DNA of 28,171 nucleotides from a virus: IMG/VR virus record IMGVR_UViG_3300025146_000054, positions 1 to 28,171 of that record; one strand, 5' to 3'. Shown piece by piece: positions 6,655 to 12,661 of this stretch (position 1 is its first letter; each line of letters starts with the position of its first letter). The notes under the pieces were generated by a model. It saw only the letters and a program-made list of their open reading frames with translations, ran no database searches and was not told where the DNA came from. The position numbers and the translations under genes were made by a program.

Positions 6655-6954
6655 TTATTTCGTCTTGGGTGTCTGCCCTGCGTTGGCTAAAGTGTCTATG
6701 GAATTTCTTAGATTATTTTTTAAATGCTCCCGTTCCAGTCTTTTGTAAATATTGGATTCTATGCGTCTTTCAAATTGTAATAAGCTGTCTGACGACATTC
6801 TTATTTCTTTTTTTTCGAGATAATTATCTTTAATGGTTATTAAAATGATTGAAGATATAATACTTAGAGAAACTGCACCCGCTTTCTTATACCCGCTGTT
6901 ATGGGCTGGGTGGCGCGGCTGTAAATTTTGAAACAATGAGTAAAGTAATAACAT
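6655..6954 (-). CDS. reverse-oriented cassette gene, probably 5'-truncated (up to 99 aa)
   Basis: This - strand frame ends LANAGQTPKTK and contains a hydrophobic segment (AVSLSIISSIILITI) then a charged helical region (MSSDSLLQFERRIESNIYKR). It looks like a small membrane protein. The first 26 or so residues are encoded by a half attC arm and the start of the next cassette, so the original N-terminus seems lost and replaced. An internal ATG at 6798 would give 47 residues without the membrane segment. Its 3' end lies next to the conserved cassette start CTGGCTGCCCGCGCTGTATT, shared with the other reverse cassette at 8613-9116. Confidence 0.4.
   Translation of the reverse strand: MLLLYSLFQNLQPRHPAHNSGYKKAGAVSLSIISSIILITIKDNYLEKKEIRMSSDSLLQFERRIESNIYKRLEREHLKNNLRNSIDTLANAGQTPKTK
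6878..6901 (+). repeat. half attC-like site I (right arm only)
   Basis: CCCGCTTTCTTATACCCG, CT and GTTA match the right arms of sites K and N. No complementary left arm is found upstream, and the end of the preceding cassette (expected TACAGCGCGGGCAGCC) is also missing. A deletion has fused a truncated cassette to this half site. Confidence 0.6.
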
Positions 6955-7436
6955 TTAGCAGAAACTTTCCAGCATATCACCCGAAGCGGGGACAACAAAC
7001 ATTATTTGTGGAAAAATTTTGGAGTAGTATTTATGATGAATATAGTGATAGCAAAGAGTTTCGTGATTTATACCCATCATTTAATTTTGCACTTCACAAA
7101 CTTGAGCCAAAGCACCATACTATACGAGCTGGTAACAGATGGAAGGTGGGAGATAAATTTTCTCCAAGATTTTGGAGCGGGAAGCCATATCGAAGCCATC
7201 AAATATGTATCGCTCCTACTATTTTAATTAAAGAGGTATATAGATTCGAAATTTCAATAAATGATGGGTACGCCTTTTCTCAAATAGAAATTGATGGAAA
7301 AAGAGTTGGAGAAACAGAAATGAAAATCGTAGCAAAAAACGATGGATTAAATTACGAAGACTTATTAGCATGGTTTCAATTTCCTAAACCATTTCAAGGA
7401 CAAATTATATGTTGGAATGAAAATATTAAATATTAA
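6936..7436 (+). CDS. ASCH/PUA-like domain protein (cassette-encoded, 166 aa)
   Basis: The protein has the hallmark of ASCH-type PUA-like proteins found in phages: KHHTIRAGNRWKVGDKFSPR at about residues 59-78, then a strand-rich middle and NDGLNYEDLLAWFQFP...FQGQIICWN at the C-terminus. These folds bind RNA or modified nucleotides; the exact ligand is unknown. It starts 35 bases after GTTA, following GGCTGTAAATTTTGAAACA. The cassette end at 7457-7486 (GGCTGTT then GCGCC) mirrors its start (GGCGC then GGCTGT). I am fairly sure of the fold and unsure of the role. Confidence 0.65.
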   Translation: MSKVITFSRNFPAYHPKRGQQTLFVEKFWSSIYDEYSDSKEFRDLYPSFNFALHKLEPKHHTIRAGNRWKVGDKFSPRFWSGKPYRSHQICIAPTILIKEVYRFEISINDGYAFSQIEIDGKRVGETEMKIVAKNDGLNYEDLLAWFQFPKPFQGQIICWNENIKY

Positions 7437-7483
7437 TCGCATGGTGGTTGGCTGCTGGCTGTTGCGCCTAAAACAATTACCTA

Positions 7484-7600
7484 TAACGTTTTGCGGGTAT
7501 GAGAAGTGGCGAAATAAAGGTAGATGTTATGAGAACAAAAACAAATAAACAACAATATAAACCGACTGGCAGCATACGCCATTTCTTATACCCGCTGTTA
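7484..7600 (+). repeat. attC-like site K
   Basis: The left half has TAACG, TTTTG and CGGGTATGAGAAGTGGCG. The right half has CGCCATTTCTTATACCCG, CT and GTTA: 18-base arms with only two mismatches. The loop contains ATGAGAACAAAAACAAATAA, another start-like module, but out of frame with the next gene. Confidence 0.8.
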
Positions 7601-7634
7601 TTGGCTGGTAGGCGCGGCTGTAAATTTTTTAACT

Positions 7635-8069
7635 ATGGAAATGGAAATAAAATCAACAGAATTAAGAATAGGAAACTACTTAGGTTCTATTCACGAATTA
7701 TTAATCGTAGATTCAATTCACGATTACTGTGCGTATGTTAATTTAGTAGAAACCGATGCTGAAAAATTCATAATTACTAAAAATAATAATTTTGTCATTA
7801 AAGAAGTATTGAAATTTGCAGACGTAATTCCGATAACAGAAGAATGGTTAATTAAATTAGGGTTTATATTAACCTCTGATGGACATAGAAAAGAATACCA
7901 ACTTGCAGATAAAGCCAAAAACTGGTTTATGATTGACACAGCAGACAACGGAATAATGTATAATTATCATATTGACTGCAAATTAAAATATATACATGAA
8001 CTTCAAAATTTATACTATGCACTTACGAAGGATGAGCTTGTATTGGCTGCTGCGCCACCTTGCCCATAA
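7635..8069 (+). CDS. Bacteroidota phage/mobile-element protein with ELRIGN and LQNLYYALT motifs (144 aa)
   Basis: This belongs to a widespread but unnamed Bacteroidota family. It starts with ELRIGNYL, has PITEEWLIKLGF in the middle and ends with YIHELQNLYYALTKDEL. These motifs are seen in many small phage and mobile-element proteins of the phylum; the function is unknown to me. The last nine residues (VLAAAPPCP) are encoded by the cassette-end repeat, and the stop TAA is the first triplet of site L. The ATG at 7641 is an alternative start two codons downstream. Confidence 0.65.
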   Translation: MEMEIKSTELRIGNYLGSIHELLIVDSIHDYCAYVNLVETDAEKFIITKNNNFVIKEVLKFADVIPITEEWLIKLGFILTSDGHRKEYQLADKAKNWFMIDTADNGIMYNYHIDCKLKYIHELQNLYYALTKDELVLAAAPPCP

Positions 8070-8185
8070 CGCATCGCATTTTTGCGCTGTGCCGATGATA
8101 AAGAGAAAAACTGATGGGACAGATACAAATAAAAAACAATAACTCAGACCTGCACAATGTAGGCATAGCGACCAATTTGCTGTTA
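8067..8185 (+). repeat. attC-like site L
   Basis: The left half has TAACG, CATCG and CATTTTTGCGCTGTGCC. The right half has GGCATAGCGACCAATTTG, CT and GTTA. Its 36-base right arm (8145-8180) recurs exactly at 2962-2997 in decayed site 0. Confidence 0.75.
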
Positions 8186-8226
8186 TGCAATCGTTGGCTT
8201 TGGCGGGGCTGTTAAAAACAAACACA

Positions 8227-8463
8227 ATGAAATACTACAAATGCGATGGATGTTCAGAAGCAGAAGCAGAGGATTTAACTTACTGGCTAACCATTGGAAC
8301 TGCTGATGGTGGAAACAAATTATTTATCAAGAACAATACTCATTTTAAAGGATTGATAGAAGCAAGCTCGCACCACGATATGCACTTTTGCAGTGCAAAA
8401 TGCTTTATTAAATATTTATTTGGTGATGGGCTGGCTGTTACCGCCAAAGACAATGTTGCATAA
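8227..8463 (+). CDS. cassette-encoded zinc-finger-like protein (78 aa)
   Basis: A 78-residue protein with CDGC at residues 6-9 and, near the C-terminus, HFCSAKC, which together could form a four-cysteine zinc site. The stretch between is acidic and then aliphatic. The tail (GLAVTAKDNVA) is encoded by the cassette-end repeat, and the stop TAA is the first triplet of site M. The ATG follows GGCTGTTAAAAACAAACACA. GGCTGTT copies at 8207-8213 and 8433-8439 flank the gene body exactly at the foot of the terminal inverted repeat. Confidence 0.6.
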   Translation: MKYYKCDGCSEAEAEDLTYWLTIGTADGGNKLFIKNNTHFKGLIEASSHHDMHFCSAKCFIKYLFGDGLAVTAKDNVA

Positions 8464-8587
8464 CGTATTGCAGCTTGCCGCTGTGCCTGATTATGAAAAC
8501 TAAATTGTCAAACTAAAAACTAAATATACTATGAAAAACAAAACATCAAACTTAAACGTCAGCAGGCATAGAGGCAAGGTGCTGTTA
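8461..8587 (+). repeat. attC-like site M
   Basis: The left half has TAACG, TATTG and CAGCTTGCCGCTGTGCCTG. The right half has CAGGCATAGAGGCAAGGTG, CT and GTTA. The loop contains AAATTGTCAAAC...ATGAAAAACAAA (8531), closely resembling the loop of site H. Confidence 0.75.
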
Positions 8588-8612
8588 TTGGTCTGGCTGC
8601 CCGCGCTGTATT

Positions 8613-9116
8613 TCATTTCTTGTCGTCCGAAAGTCCGTAAGCTTCTTTTAATTTTTTTACATCAATTACTTTGTCCGCTGTCCCAGTTGCCTCTATTATT
8701 GAAGCGAATAGAAGTGTCTGTCCTTTGGTTATTGATTGGTGTGATTTTAGGGCAGATGCTATATCCTTGTGATGCTCCAAGAAGTCTACGTTTATTTTGG
8801 ATTGTCTGTCTAAATGAGAGATTATCCTTTGATAGGCATTATTAATAATATCAATAATAAAATTATACAACAATATGGAACAAAAAATAGAAATCCTAAA
8901 AACAAAATTCTTGTCTAACGGACTGTTGTCAAAGAAAGCGCGTATTAAAAAATATGTCGCTAATGTGTATCGAAGGTTAAAGAGCAAAAACTTCCATGCG
9001 TATGAAATAAGTTTTTTCGGAGGAGGCATGTATTTTTTTAAGCTGTCGAAAACGGATTTACTTAGTGAGCCGATAACTGCCGATAAAATTATTTGGATAA
9101 TTTGCTCTTTTGTCAT
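8613..9116 (-). CDS. reverse-oriented cassette gene for a membrane protein (167 aa)
   Basis: An N-terminal amphipathic or hydrophobic helix (IIQIILSAVIGSLSKSVF) is followed by two probable membrane segments: LISYAWKFLLFNLRYTLATY and, near residue 75, FRISIFCSILLYNFIIDIIN. A soluble, charged C-terminal half ends AYGLSDDKK. The reading frame has normal protein composition, unlike the overlapping + strand frame. No family is recognised; small membrane proteins with a cytoplasmic tail are common among phage exclusion and defence genes, but that is only a guess. The gene runs against its neighbours, inside a cassette whose ends pair well (GCTGCCCGCGCT with AGCGCGGGCAGC). Confidence 0.6.
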   Translation of the reverse strand: MTKEQIIQIILSAVIGSLSKSVFDSLKKYMPPPKKLISYAWKFLLFNLRYTLATYFLIRAFFDNSPLDKNFVFRISIFCSILLYNFIIDIINNAYQRIISHLDRQSKINVDFLEHHKDIASALKSHQSITKGQTLLFASIIEATGTADKVIDVKKLKEAYGLSDDKK

Positions 9117-9472
9117 TGCGAATAGTTTAATTGGAATTGTCGTGTCGTTTGCTAAATGGTTAAAGGTCGTCTATGCAAAATAATTTATTGTCTACCGTCT
9201 GTGAAGTTGTCCGGCTGTTAAGCGCGGGCAGCTTGCCAATAACGATTACGGGTATGGGAAGTGGGCAAACAACATACAGGGCAATAGAAAAGGGTTTGAC
9301 CATTTACTATACCCGATGTTAGCACCCCGAAGGGAAAGTTCAGTTTTTCTTTTTCGCCTCTGTATTCGCATTGTTAATAAATAAATTTCTTCATGTGAAA
9401 AGAATTGTGTAACATTGTGTAACCTTTTAACACGAACTAACGTATAACAGGTATAAACAAAAACCAAACACT
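9117..9472. other. gene-free interval containing site N and the leader of a two-gene cassette
   Basis: This stretch holds the upstream region of the - strand gene, the cassette end with GGCTGTTA and AGCGCGGGCAGC (9213-9234), site N, and a leader of about 110 bases. The leader contains a short direct repeat TTGTGTAAC (twice) and a second TAACGTATAAC box near 9439, possibly the trace of a lost site. I see no convincing gene here. Confidence 0.5.
9240..9321 (+). repeat. attC-like site N
   Basis: The left half has TAACG, ATTAC and CGGGTATGGGAAGTGG. The right half has CCATTTACTATACCCG, AT and GTTA. Length is 82 bases. The cassette that follows has a 22-base perfect inverted repeat at 9339-9360 and 9784-9805 in addition to the nine bases beside GTTA/TAAC. 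Confidence 0.75.
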
Positions 9473-9643
9473 ATGAAAAAGCCATTCACAATAGAGCAAA
9501 TGTTAATTATATTGGGAAGGATTCCTAATCCCTATTTGATGGAGCCATTAGAAATCCAAAGAGAGAAGTTAGAAAAAAGAGTTGAAGAACATCAACTCAG
9601 AATAAACAAAATGCAAGGTAAATTAAACTCTATTTTCAAATGA
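9473..9643 (+). CDS. first gene of a two-gene cassette (56 aa)
   Basis: A 56-residue protein (MKKPFTIEQMLIILGRIPNP onward) with a helical, highly charged second half (EIQREKLEKRVEEHQ) that could form a coiled coil. It overlaps the next gene by four bases (ATGA), so the two are translationally coupled. This is the only clear two-gene cassette in the array. Two small overlapping genes in one mobile unit recall toxin-antitoxin pairs, but I recognise no toxin or antitoxin fold in either. Confidence 0.55.
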   Translation: MKKPFTIEQMLIILGRIPNPYLMEPLEIQREKLEKRVEEHQLRINKMQGKLNSIFK

Positions 9644-9804
9644 CAAAACATCAAACATTCAGATTGGAAACAAAACTTATTGAGGGCGCAAATAAGATTG
9701 TTGAACGAGATAAGAAAAAAGGAAGTGGTTTTATGAGTATATCGCAACTCTACGCAACTGCTGTGGCTCGGCTGTTGGCTGTTGAGGCGAAAAAGAAAAA
9801 CTGA
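9640..9804 (+). CDS. second gene of a two-gene cassette (54 aa)
   Basis: A 54-residue basic protein (MTKHQTFRLETKLIEGANKI onward) starting inside the stop of the previous gene. The N-terminal strand-helix pattern is weakly ribbon-helix-helix-like. The last residues (LLAVEAKKKN) are encoded by the 22-base cassette-end repeat. The stop lies eight bases before the next TAACG. Function unknown; see the upstream gene for the toxin-antitoxin thought. Confidence 0.5.
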   Translation: MTKHQTFRLETKLIEGANKIVERDKKKGSGFMSISQLYATAVARLLAVEAKKKN

Positions 9805-9812
9805 ATTGGTGC

Positions 9813-9938
9813 TAACGCTTTGCAGATTTGCGAGGGTTGGGACTTTTACCACAAAATTAAATTTGAAACACAAAATTATGGATTTACTAAAAATATTATT
9901 TGAAAAACGACACCCCAACTCTTGCAAATGTGCTGTTA
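9813..9938 (+). repeat. attC-like site O (contains the next gene's start codon)
   Basis: The left half has TAACG, CTTTG and CAGATTTGCGAGGGTTGGG. The right half has CCCCAACTCTTGCAAATG, TGCT and GTTA. The ATG at 9878 lies in the loop, and the right arm is read as codons for residues 12-19 of the next protein. Confidence 0.75.
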
Positions 9939-10114
9939 GTGGCTGGGTGTCTTATGATTGGAATAAACCCGAAACACGACCAACTAAATACGGTAAATAC
10001 TTTGTTCACCGTAAAGATGGCAAAACACATTGGGAAACTTGGAATGGTTCGGGTTGGGCGTATAATGGAAATGTAATTACGTTTTGGATGGAGGTTCTAC
10101 CACCTTGCCACTAA
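9878..10114 (+). CDS. DUF551-like protein initiated inside an attC-like site (78 aa)
   Basis: Residues 23-76 resemble DUF551: W(V)S..., then P...YGKYFVHRKDGKTHW, and the closing VITFWMEVLPP, which matches the family's THWMPLP ending. The domain begins at residue 21-23, directly after the predicted crossover in the codon for Val20 (GTT of GTTA). Residues 1-19 come from the loop and right arm of the upstream site. No other ATG exists before the domain, so translation must begin in the attC-like loop. The stop TAA is the first triplet of site P. DUF551 proteins are small phage proteins of unknown function. Confidence 0.7.
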   Translation: MDLLKILFEKRHPNSCKCAVSGWVSYDWNKPETRPTKYGKYFVHRKDGKTHWETWNGSGWAYNGNVITFWMEVLPPCH

Positions 10115-10236
10115 CGGTTCGCAGCTTTGCGAAGGGCGGGATTTGAAAGATAAACTTAATTAAAAACGAAAAATTATGATAACAGAAGAAACTAAATTAG
10201 AAGCACAGAAACCCGCCTTTTGCAAAGGTGAAGTTA
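10112..10236 (+). repeat. attC-like site P (contains the next gene's start codon)
   Basis: The left half has TAACG, GTTCG and CAGCTTTGCGAAGGGCGGG. The right half has CCCGCCTTTTGCAAAGGTG, AA and GTTA. The ATG at 10176 is in the loop, and the right arm encodes KPAFCKGEV, closely matching KPPLNKGDV in site C. Confidence 0.78.
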
Positions 10237-10397
10237 GCTGCCGTTTTTGTAAGCATTTTAAAGAAGATACAGAATATGCAGACTTGGGAATGTGCCAAAA
10301 CGAGGAAGTGATGAGTAAATTGATATTTTCATTTTGCGATTCATTTCTGATAGATGCAGATTTTGGATGTAAGTGGTTCGCTAAAAATGGCAGCTAA
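10176..10397 (+). CDS. Cys-rich protein initiated inside an attC-like site (73 aa)
   Basis: Residues 21-73 form a compact cysteine domain: SCRFCKHFKEDTEY, then GMCQNEE, FCDSF and FGCKWF. This is a pattern of several cysteines likely to bind zinc or an iron-sulfur cluster. The domain starts immediately after the crossover in the codon for Val20. Residues 1-19 (MITEETKLEAQKPAFCKGE) come from the upstream site. No ATG is available at the domain start. The stop TAA is the first triplet of site Q, so the coding region is framed by recombination sites on both sides. Function unknown. Confidence 0.65.
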   Translation: MITEETKLEAQKPAFCKGEVSCRFCKHFKEDTEYADLGMCQNEEVMSKLIFSFCDSFLIDADFGCKWFAKNGS

Positions 10398-10482
10398 CGG
10401 ACAAGGCTTGGAGCAGTTTGACATTTTACCTATGAAAGAAAACGAAATATCAAAATGGCAAATTGCTACCAAGCCTATGTTA
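10395..10482 (+). repeat. attC-like site Q
   Basis: The left half has TAACG, GACAA and GGCTTGGAGCAGTTTG. The right half has CAAATTGCTACCAAGCC, TAT and GTTA. Length is 88 bases. It precedes the cassette with the longest perfect terminal repeat. Confidence 0.75.
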
Positions 10483-10533
10483 AGCGTCTGTATTTTTTTG
10501 TACTAAAAGGGGGTGGCTGTTAATTGTAATAAT

Positions 10534-11400
10534 ATGAAAACTGTAAATAGTATATCGGGAGGAAAAACATCTGCTTATGTAATGGCAAATTATCCAGCAG
10601 ACTATAATTTATTTTCGCTTGTGAGAATAGAGGATATGAAATGCAAATTTCCTGATGAGAAAATAAGGCTTGAAGTTGAGGACAGAATACAAAAGCCATT
10701 CATAGCAACTGCCGAAGATGATATGATTATTTACACGATGCTTGACTTGGAGCAGTATTTGGGAAAGCCGATAACTTGGGTATCAGGAATTACTTATGAC
10801 CAAGTGATAGCCACTAAAGGAGGATGGCTACCAAATAAACTGCATAGATATTGCACAAGCCATTTAAAAATAGAACCGATGTTTTATTGGTGGGCTGAAA
10901 ACATTTGCGAACCAGTTGAAATGCGAATAGGATTTAGAGCCAATGAAGCGAGCAGAATGGCAACTACAATGGAAAAGTTAAATGCAGATGGCATGATAGA
11001 ATTTAATGCCACATTCGGAAAGCATACCGAAGGAAGCCACAAAGGAAAAAACAAATGGGAATTAGTTGGCTGGCAATATCCGAAATTCCCATTGATTGAA
11101 AATCCAACTTACAAAGATGCGATAGTAGAATTTTGGAAGGACAAGCCAGTAAGATTTGCAGAGTTAAATAATTGCGTAGGATGCTTTCATAGAAATCCAT
11201 TGCTACTAAAAAAGATGTATGATTTGCACCCAAACAAAATGCAATGGTTTAACGACCAAGAAAAAATAAAGATGGGCAAAGACAAACGAGCGTGTTGGAG
11301 AAGTGATACAACTTATGAGAAGGTGAAAAATTATATGCCACAATTTGAATTAGAATTTGAAAACTTTACTGAATGTGATAGTGGACATTGTGAACTATGA
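10534..11400 (+). CDS. PAPS reductase-like adenine nucleotide alpha-hydrolase (288 aa)
   Basis: A PP-loop ATP pyrophosphatase of the PAPS-reductase-like superfamily. The PP-loop (SISGGKTS) is at residues 6-13, the family motif RYCTSHLKI at 105-113, and a CVGC pair at 214-217, with further cysteines at the very end (CDSGHC). Such enzymes adenylate or reduce sulfur-containing substrates, or modify nucleic acids, and phages carry many of unknown specificity. I chose the ATG at 10534 because the upstream in-frame start lies in the cassette's repeat arm. The gene is bracketed by a 24-base perfect inverted repeat (10491-10514 and 11424-11447) and by GGCTGTT copies (10515, 11417). Confidence 0.75.
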   Translation: MKTVNSISGGKTSAYVMANYPADYNLFSLVRIEDMKCKFPDEKIRLEVEDRIQKPFIATAEDDMIIYTMLDLEQYLGKPITWVSGITYDQVIATKGGWLPNKLHRYCTSHLKIEPMFYWWAENICEPVEMRIGFRANEASRMATTMEKLNADGMIEFNATFGKHTEGSHKGKNKWELVGWQYPKFPLIENPTYKDAIVEFWKDKPVRFAELNNCVGCFHRNPLLLKKMYDLHPNKMQWFNDQEKIKMGKDKRACWRSDTTYEKVKNYMPQFELEFENFTECDSGHCEL

Positions 11401-11454
11401 GCTTGTATTGGCTGGGGGCTGTTACCCCCTTTTAGTACAAAAAAATATTGCGCT

Positions 11455-11536
11455 TAACGGTTGCGGGTTTGAGAAGTAAAAAAATACCAAAATAAAAATG
11501 AGAAAAGATTTTTTTATTTCTTCAAACCCGATGTTA
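11455..11536 (+). repeat. attC-like site R
   Basis: The left half has TAACG, GTTG and CGGGTTTGAGAAGTAAAAAA. The right half has TTTTTTTATTTCTTCAAACCCG, one base over a near-perfect pairing, then AT and GTTA. Length is 82 bases. Confidence 0.78.
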
Positions 11537-11649
11537 GCAGCAGTAGCATACGATACAGTTCATTCGGAGAGAAAAAAAAGAAAACAATAATTTTTTAAGG
11601 TGGGGTGCGGTGGCATCTTTTATTACTAACAATTAAAACTATAAACAAA

Positions 11650-12552
11650 ATGCAAATCAAAACAATCAAAAAAGCAATCAAAACAAAAGTAGAAGAATGG
11701 TTAAAATCCATTACTGATGCTGAACTATTAAAAGAAGTTGAAAAAAATCTTCTTGTATCTGGTGGATGTATTACGAATATGTTTCTCGGAGAAGATGTAA
11801 ACGATTATGACATTTACCTAATGGATAAAAATGTTCTTGTGAAACTTGCGGAATATTACTGCAAAGAATTTCCGAACATAGAAATTATGAAGGGATGGGA
11901 AAAAGAAAAATTGTTATCGCAATTTACGGCAGAAGGAGTTGATGATGATTTTATGTTTGCTAAAAAAATAGCAATAGATAATCTGAAACCCGAACAAGTG
12001 AAGTTATACTTTGATGAAAAGAATGGAGGCATAAGAGTAAATGAGGACAAAGAAAAAGCGGCAGGGCTTTATGTGCCAGTTTTCTTTTCTCCAAATGCAA
12101 TTTCATTAACCGATAAAATTCAAATTGTATTGCGGTTTACAGGCGATGCGAAAGCGATACACGAAAACTACGACTTCTTACACGCAACAAATTACTACAC
12201 AACAAAAGATGGGCTTGTATTAAATCAGAAAGCACTTGAATCAATACTTACAAAACAGTTAATGTATCAAGGCAGTAAATATCCGCTTACCTCAATCATA
12301 AGGGTAAGAAAGTTTTTGAAAAGACAATGGAACATTAACGCTGGCGAATTGCTGAAAATAATGTTTCAGATTTCAGAACTTGATTTGAAGAACCCGAATG
12401 TTTTGGAAGAACAACTGATTGGAGTTGATGTTGCTTATTTCGGAAAGTTGATTGAGATATTGAGAAATGCAAAACCCGAAGGAGGATTGACAAGCGGCTA
12501 TCTAAATACAATTATTGACAAGGTATTTTCTGAATCAGAAGAAACACTTTAA
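11650..12552 (+). CDS. nucleotidyltransferase-fold protein (300 aa)
   Basis: The N-terminal third carries a polymerase-beta-type nucleotidyltransferase signature: SGGCITNMFLG at residues 37-47, then DVNDYDIYLMD with Asp52 and Asp54 as likely metal ligands. A helical region with TGDAKAIHENYDFLHATNYY follows, and the C-terminal half is helical. Proteins of this kind in phages are often called nucleotidyltransferases; the substrate is unknown. It is the last cassette gene. The cassette start (GTTAGCAGCAGTAGC) pairs with its end (GCTATTGCTGCTAAC, 12651-12665) with one mismatch. The ATG follows an A-rich leader. Confidence 0.65.
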   Translation: MQIKTIKKAIKTKVEEWLKSITDAELLKEVEKNLLVSGGCITNMFLGEDVNDYDIYLMDKNVLVKLAEYYCKEFPNIEIMKGWEKEKLLSQFTAEGVDDDFMFAKKIAIDNLKPEQVKLYFDEKNGGIRVNEDKEKAAGLYVPVFFSPNAISLTDKIQIVLRFTGDAKAIHENYDFLHATNYYTTKDGLVLNQKALESILTKQLMYQGSKYPLTSIIRVRKFLKRQWNINAGELLKIMFQISELDLKNPNVLEEQLIGVDVAYFGKLIEILRNAKPEGGLTSGYLNTIIDKVFSESEETL

Positions 12553-12661
12553 AAACCTTTTAATTTTTTGAAAAAAAATATGGGAGCGTTGGCAAAATTA
12601 TTGTTTTCTTTTTTTCGTTCAAGTTACCGATGAACTTAATTAGATGCACGGCTATTGCTGC

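Noticed and set aside
6576-6833. + strand frame starting in the loop of site H
   Set aside because: After the site it runs antisense to the reverse gene and becomes Cys/Phe/Trp-rich noise. The start module is real, the downstream protein is not.
7499-7741. Gene starting in the loop of site K
   Set aside because: The frame runs through site K but is out of frame with the recognised 7635-8069 protein and loses protein-like composition.
8875-9183. + strand frame overlapping the reverse cassette gene
   Set aside because: The - strand frame at 8613-9116 covers the cassette better, has normal composition with membrane segments, and fits the cassette boundaries. Only one can be the gene.
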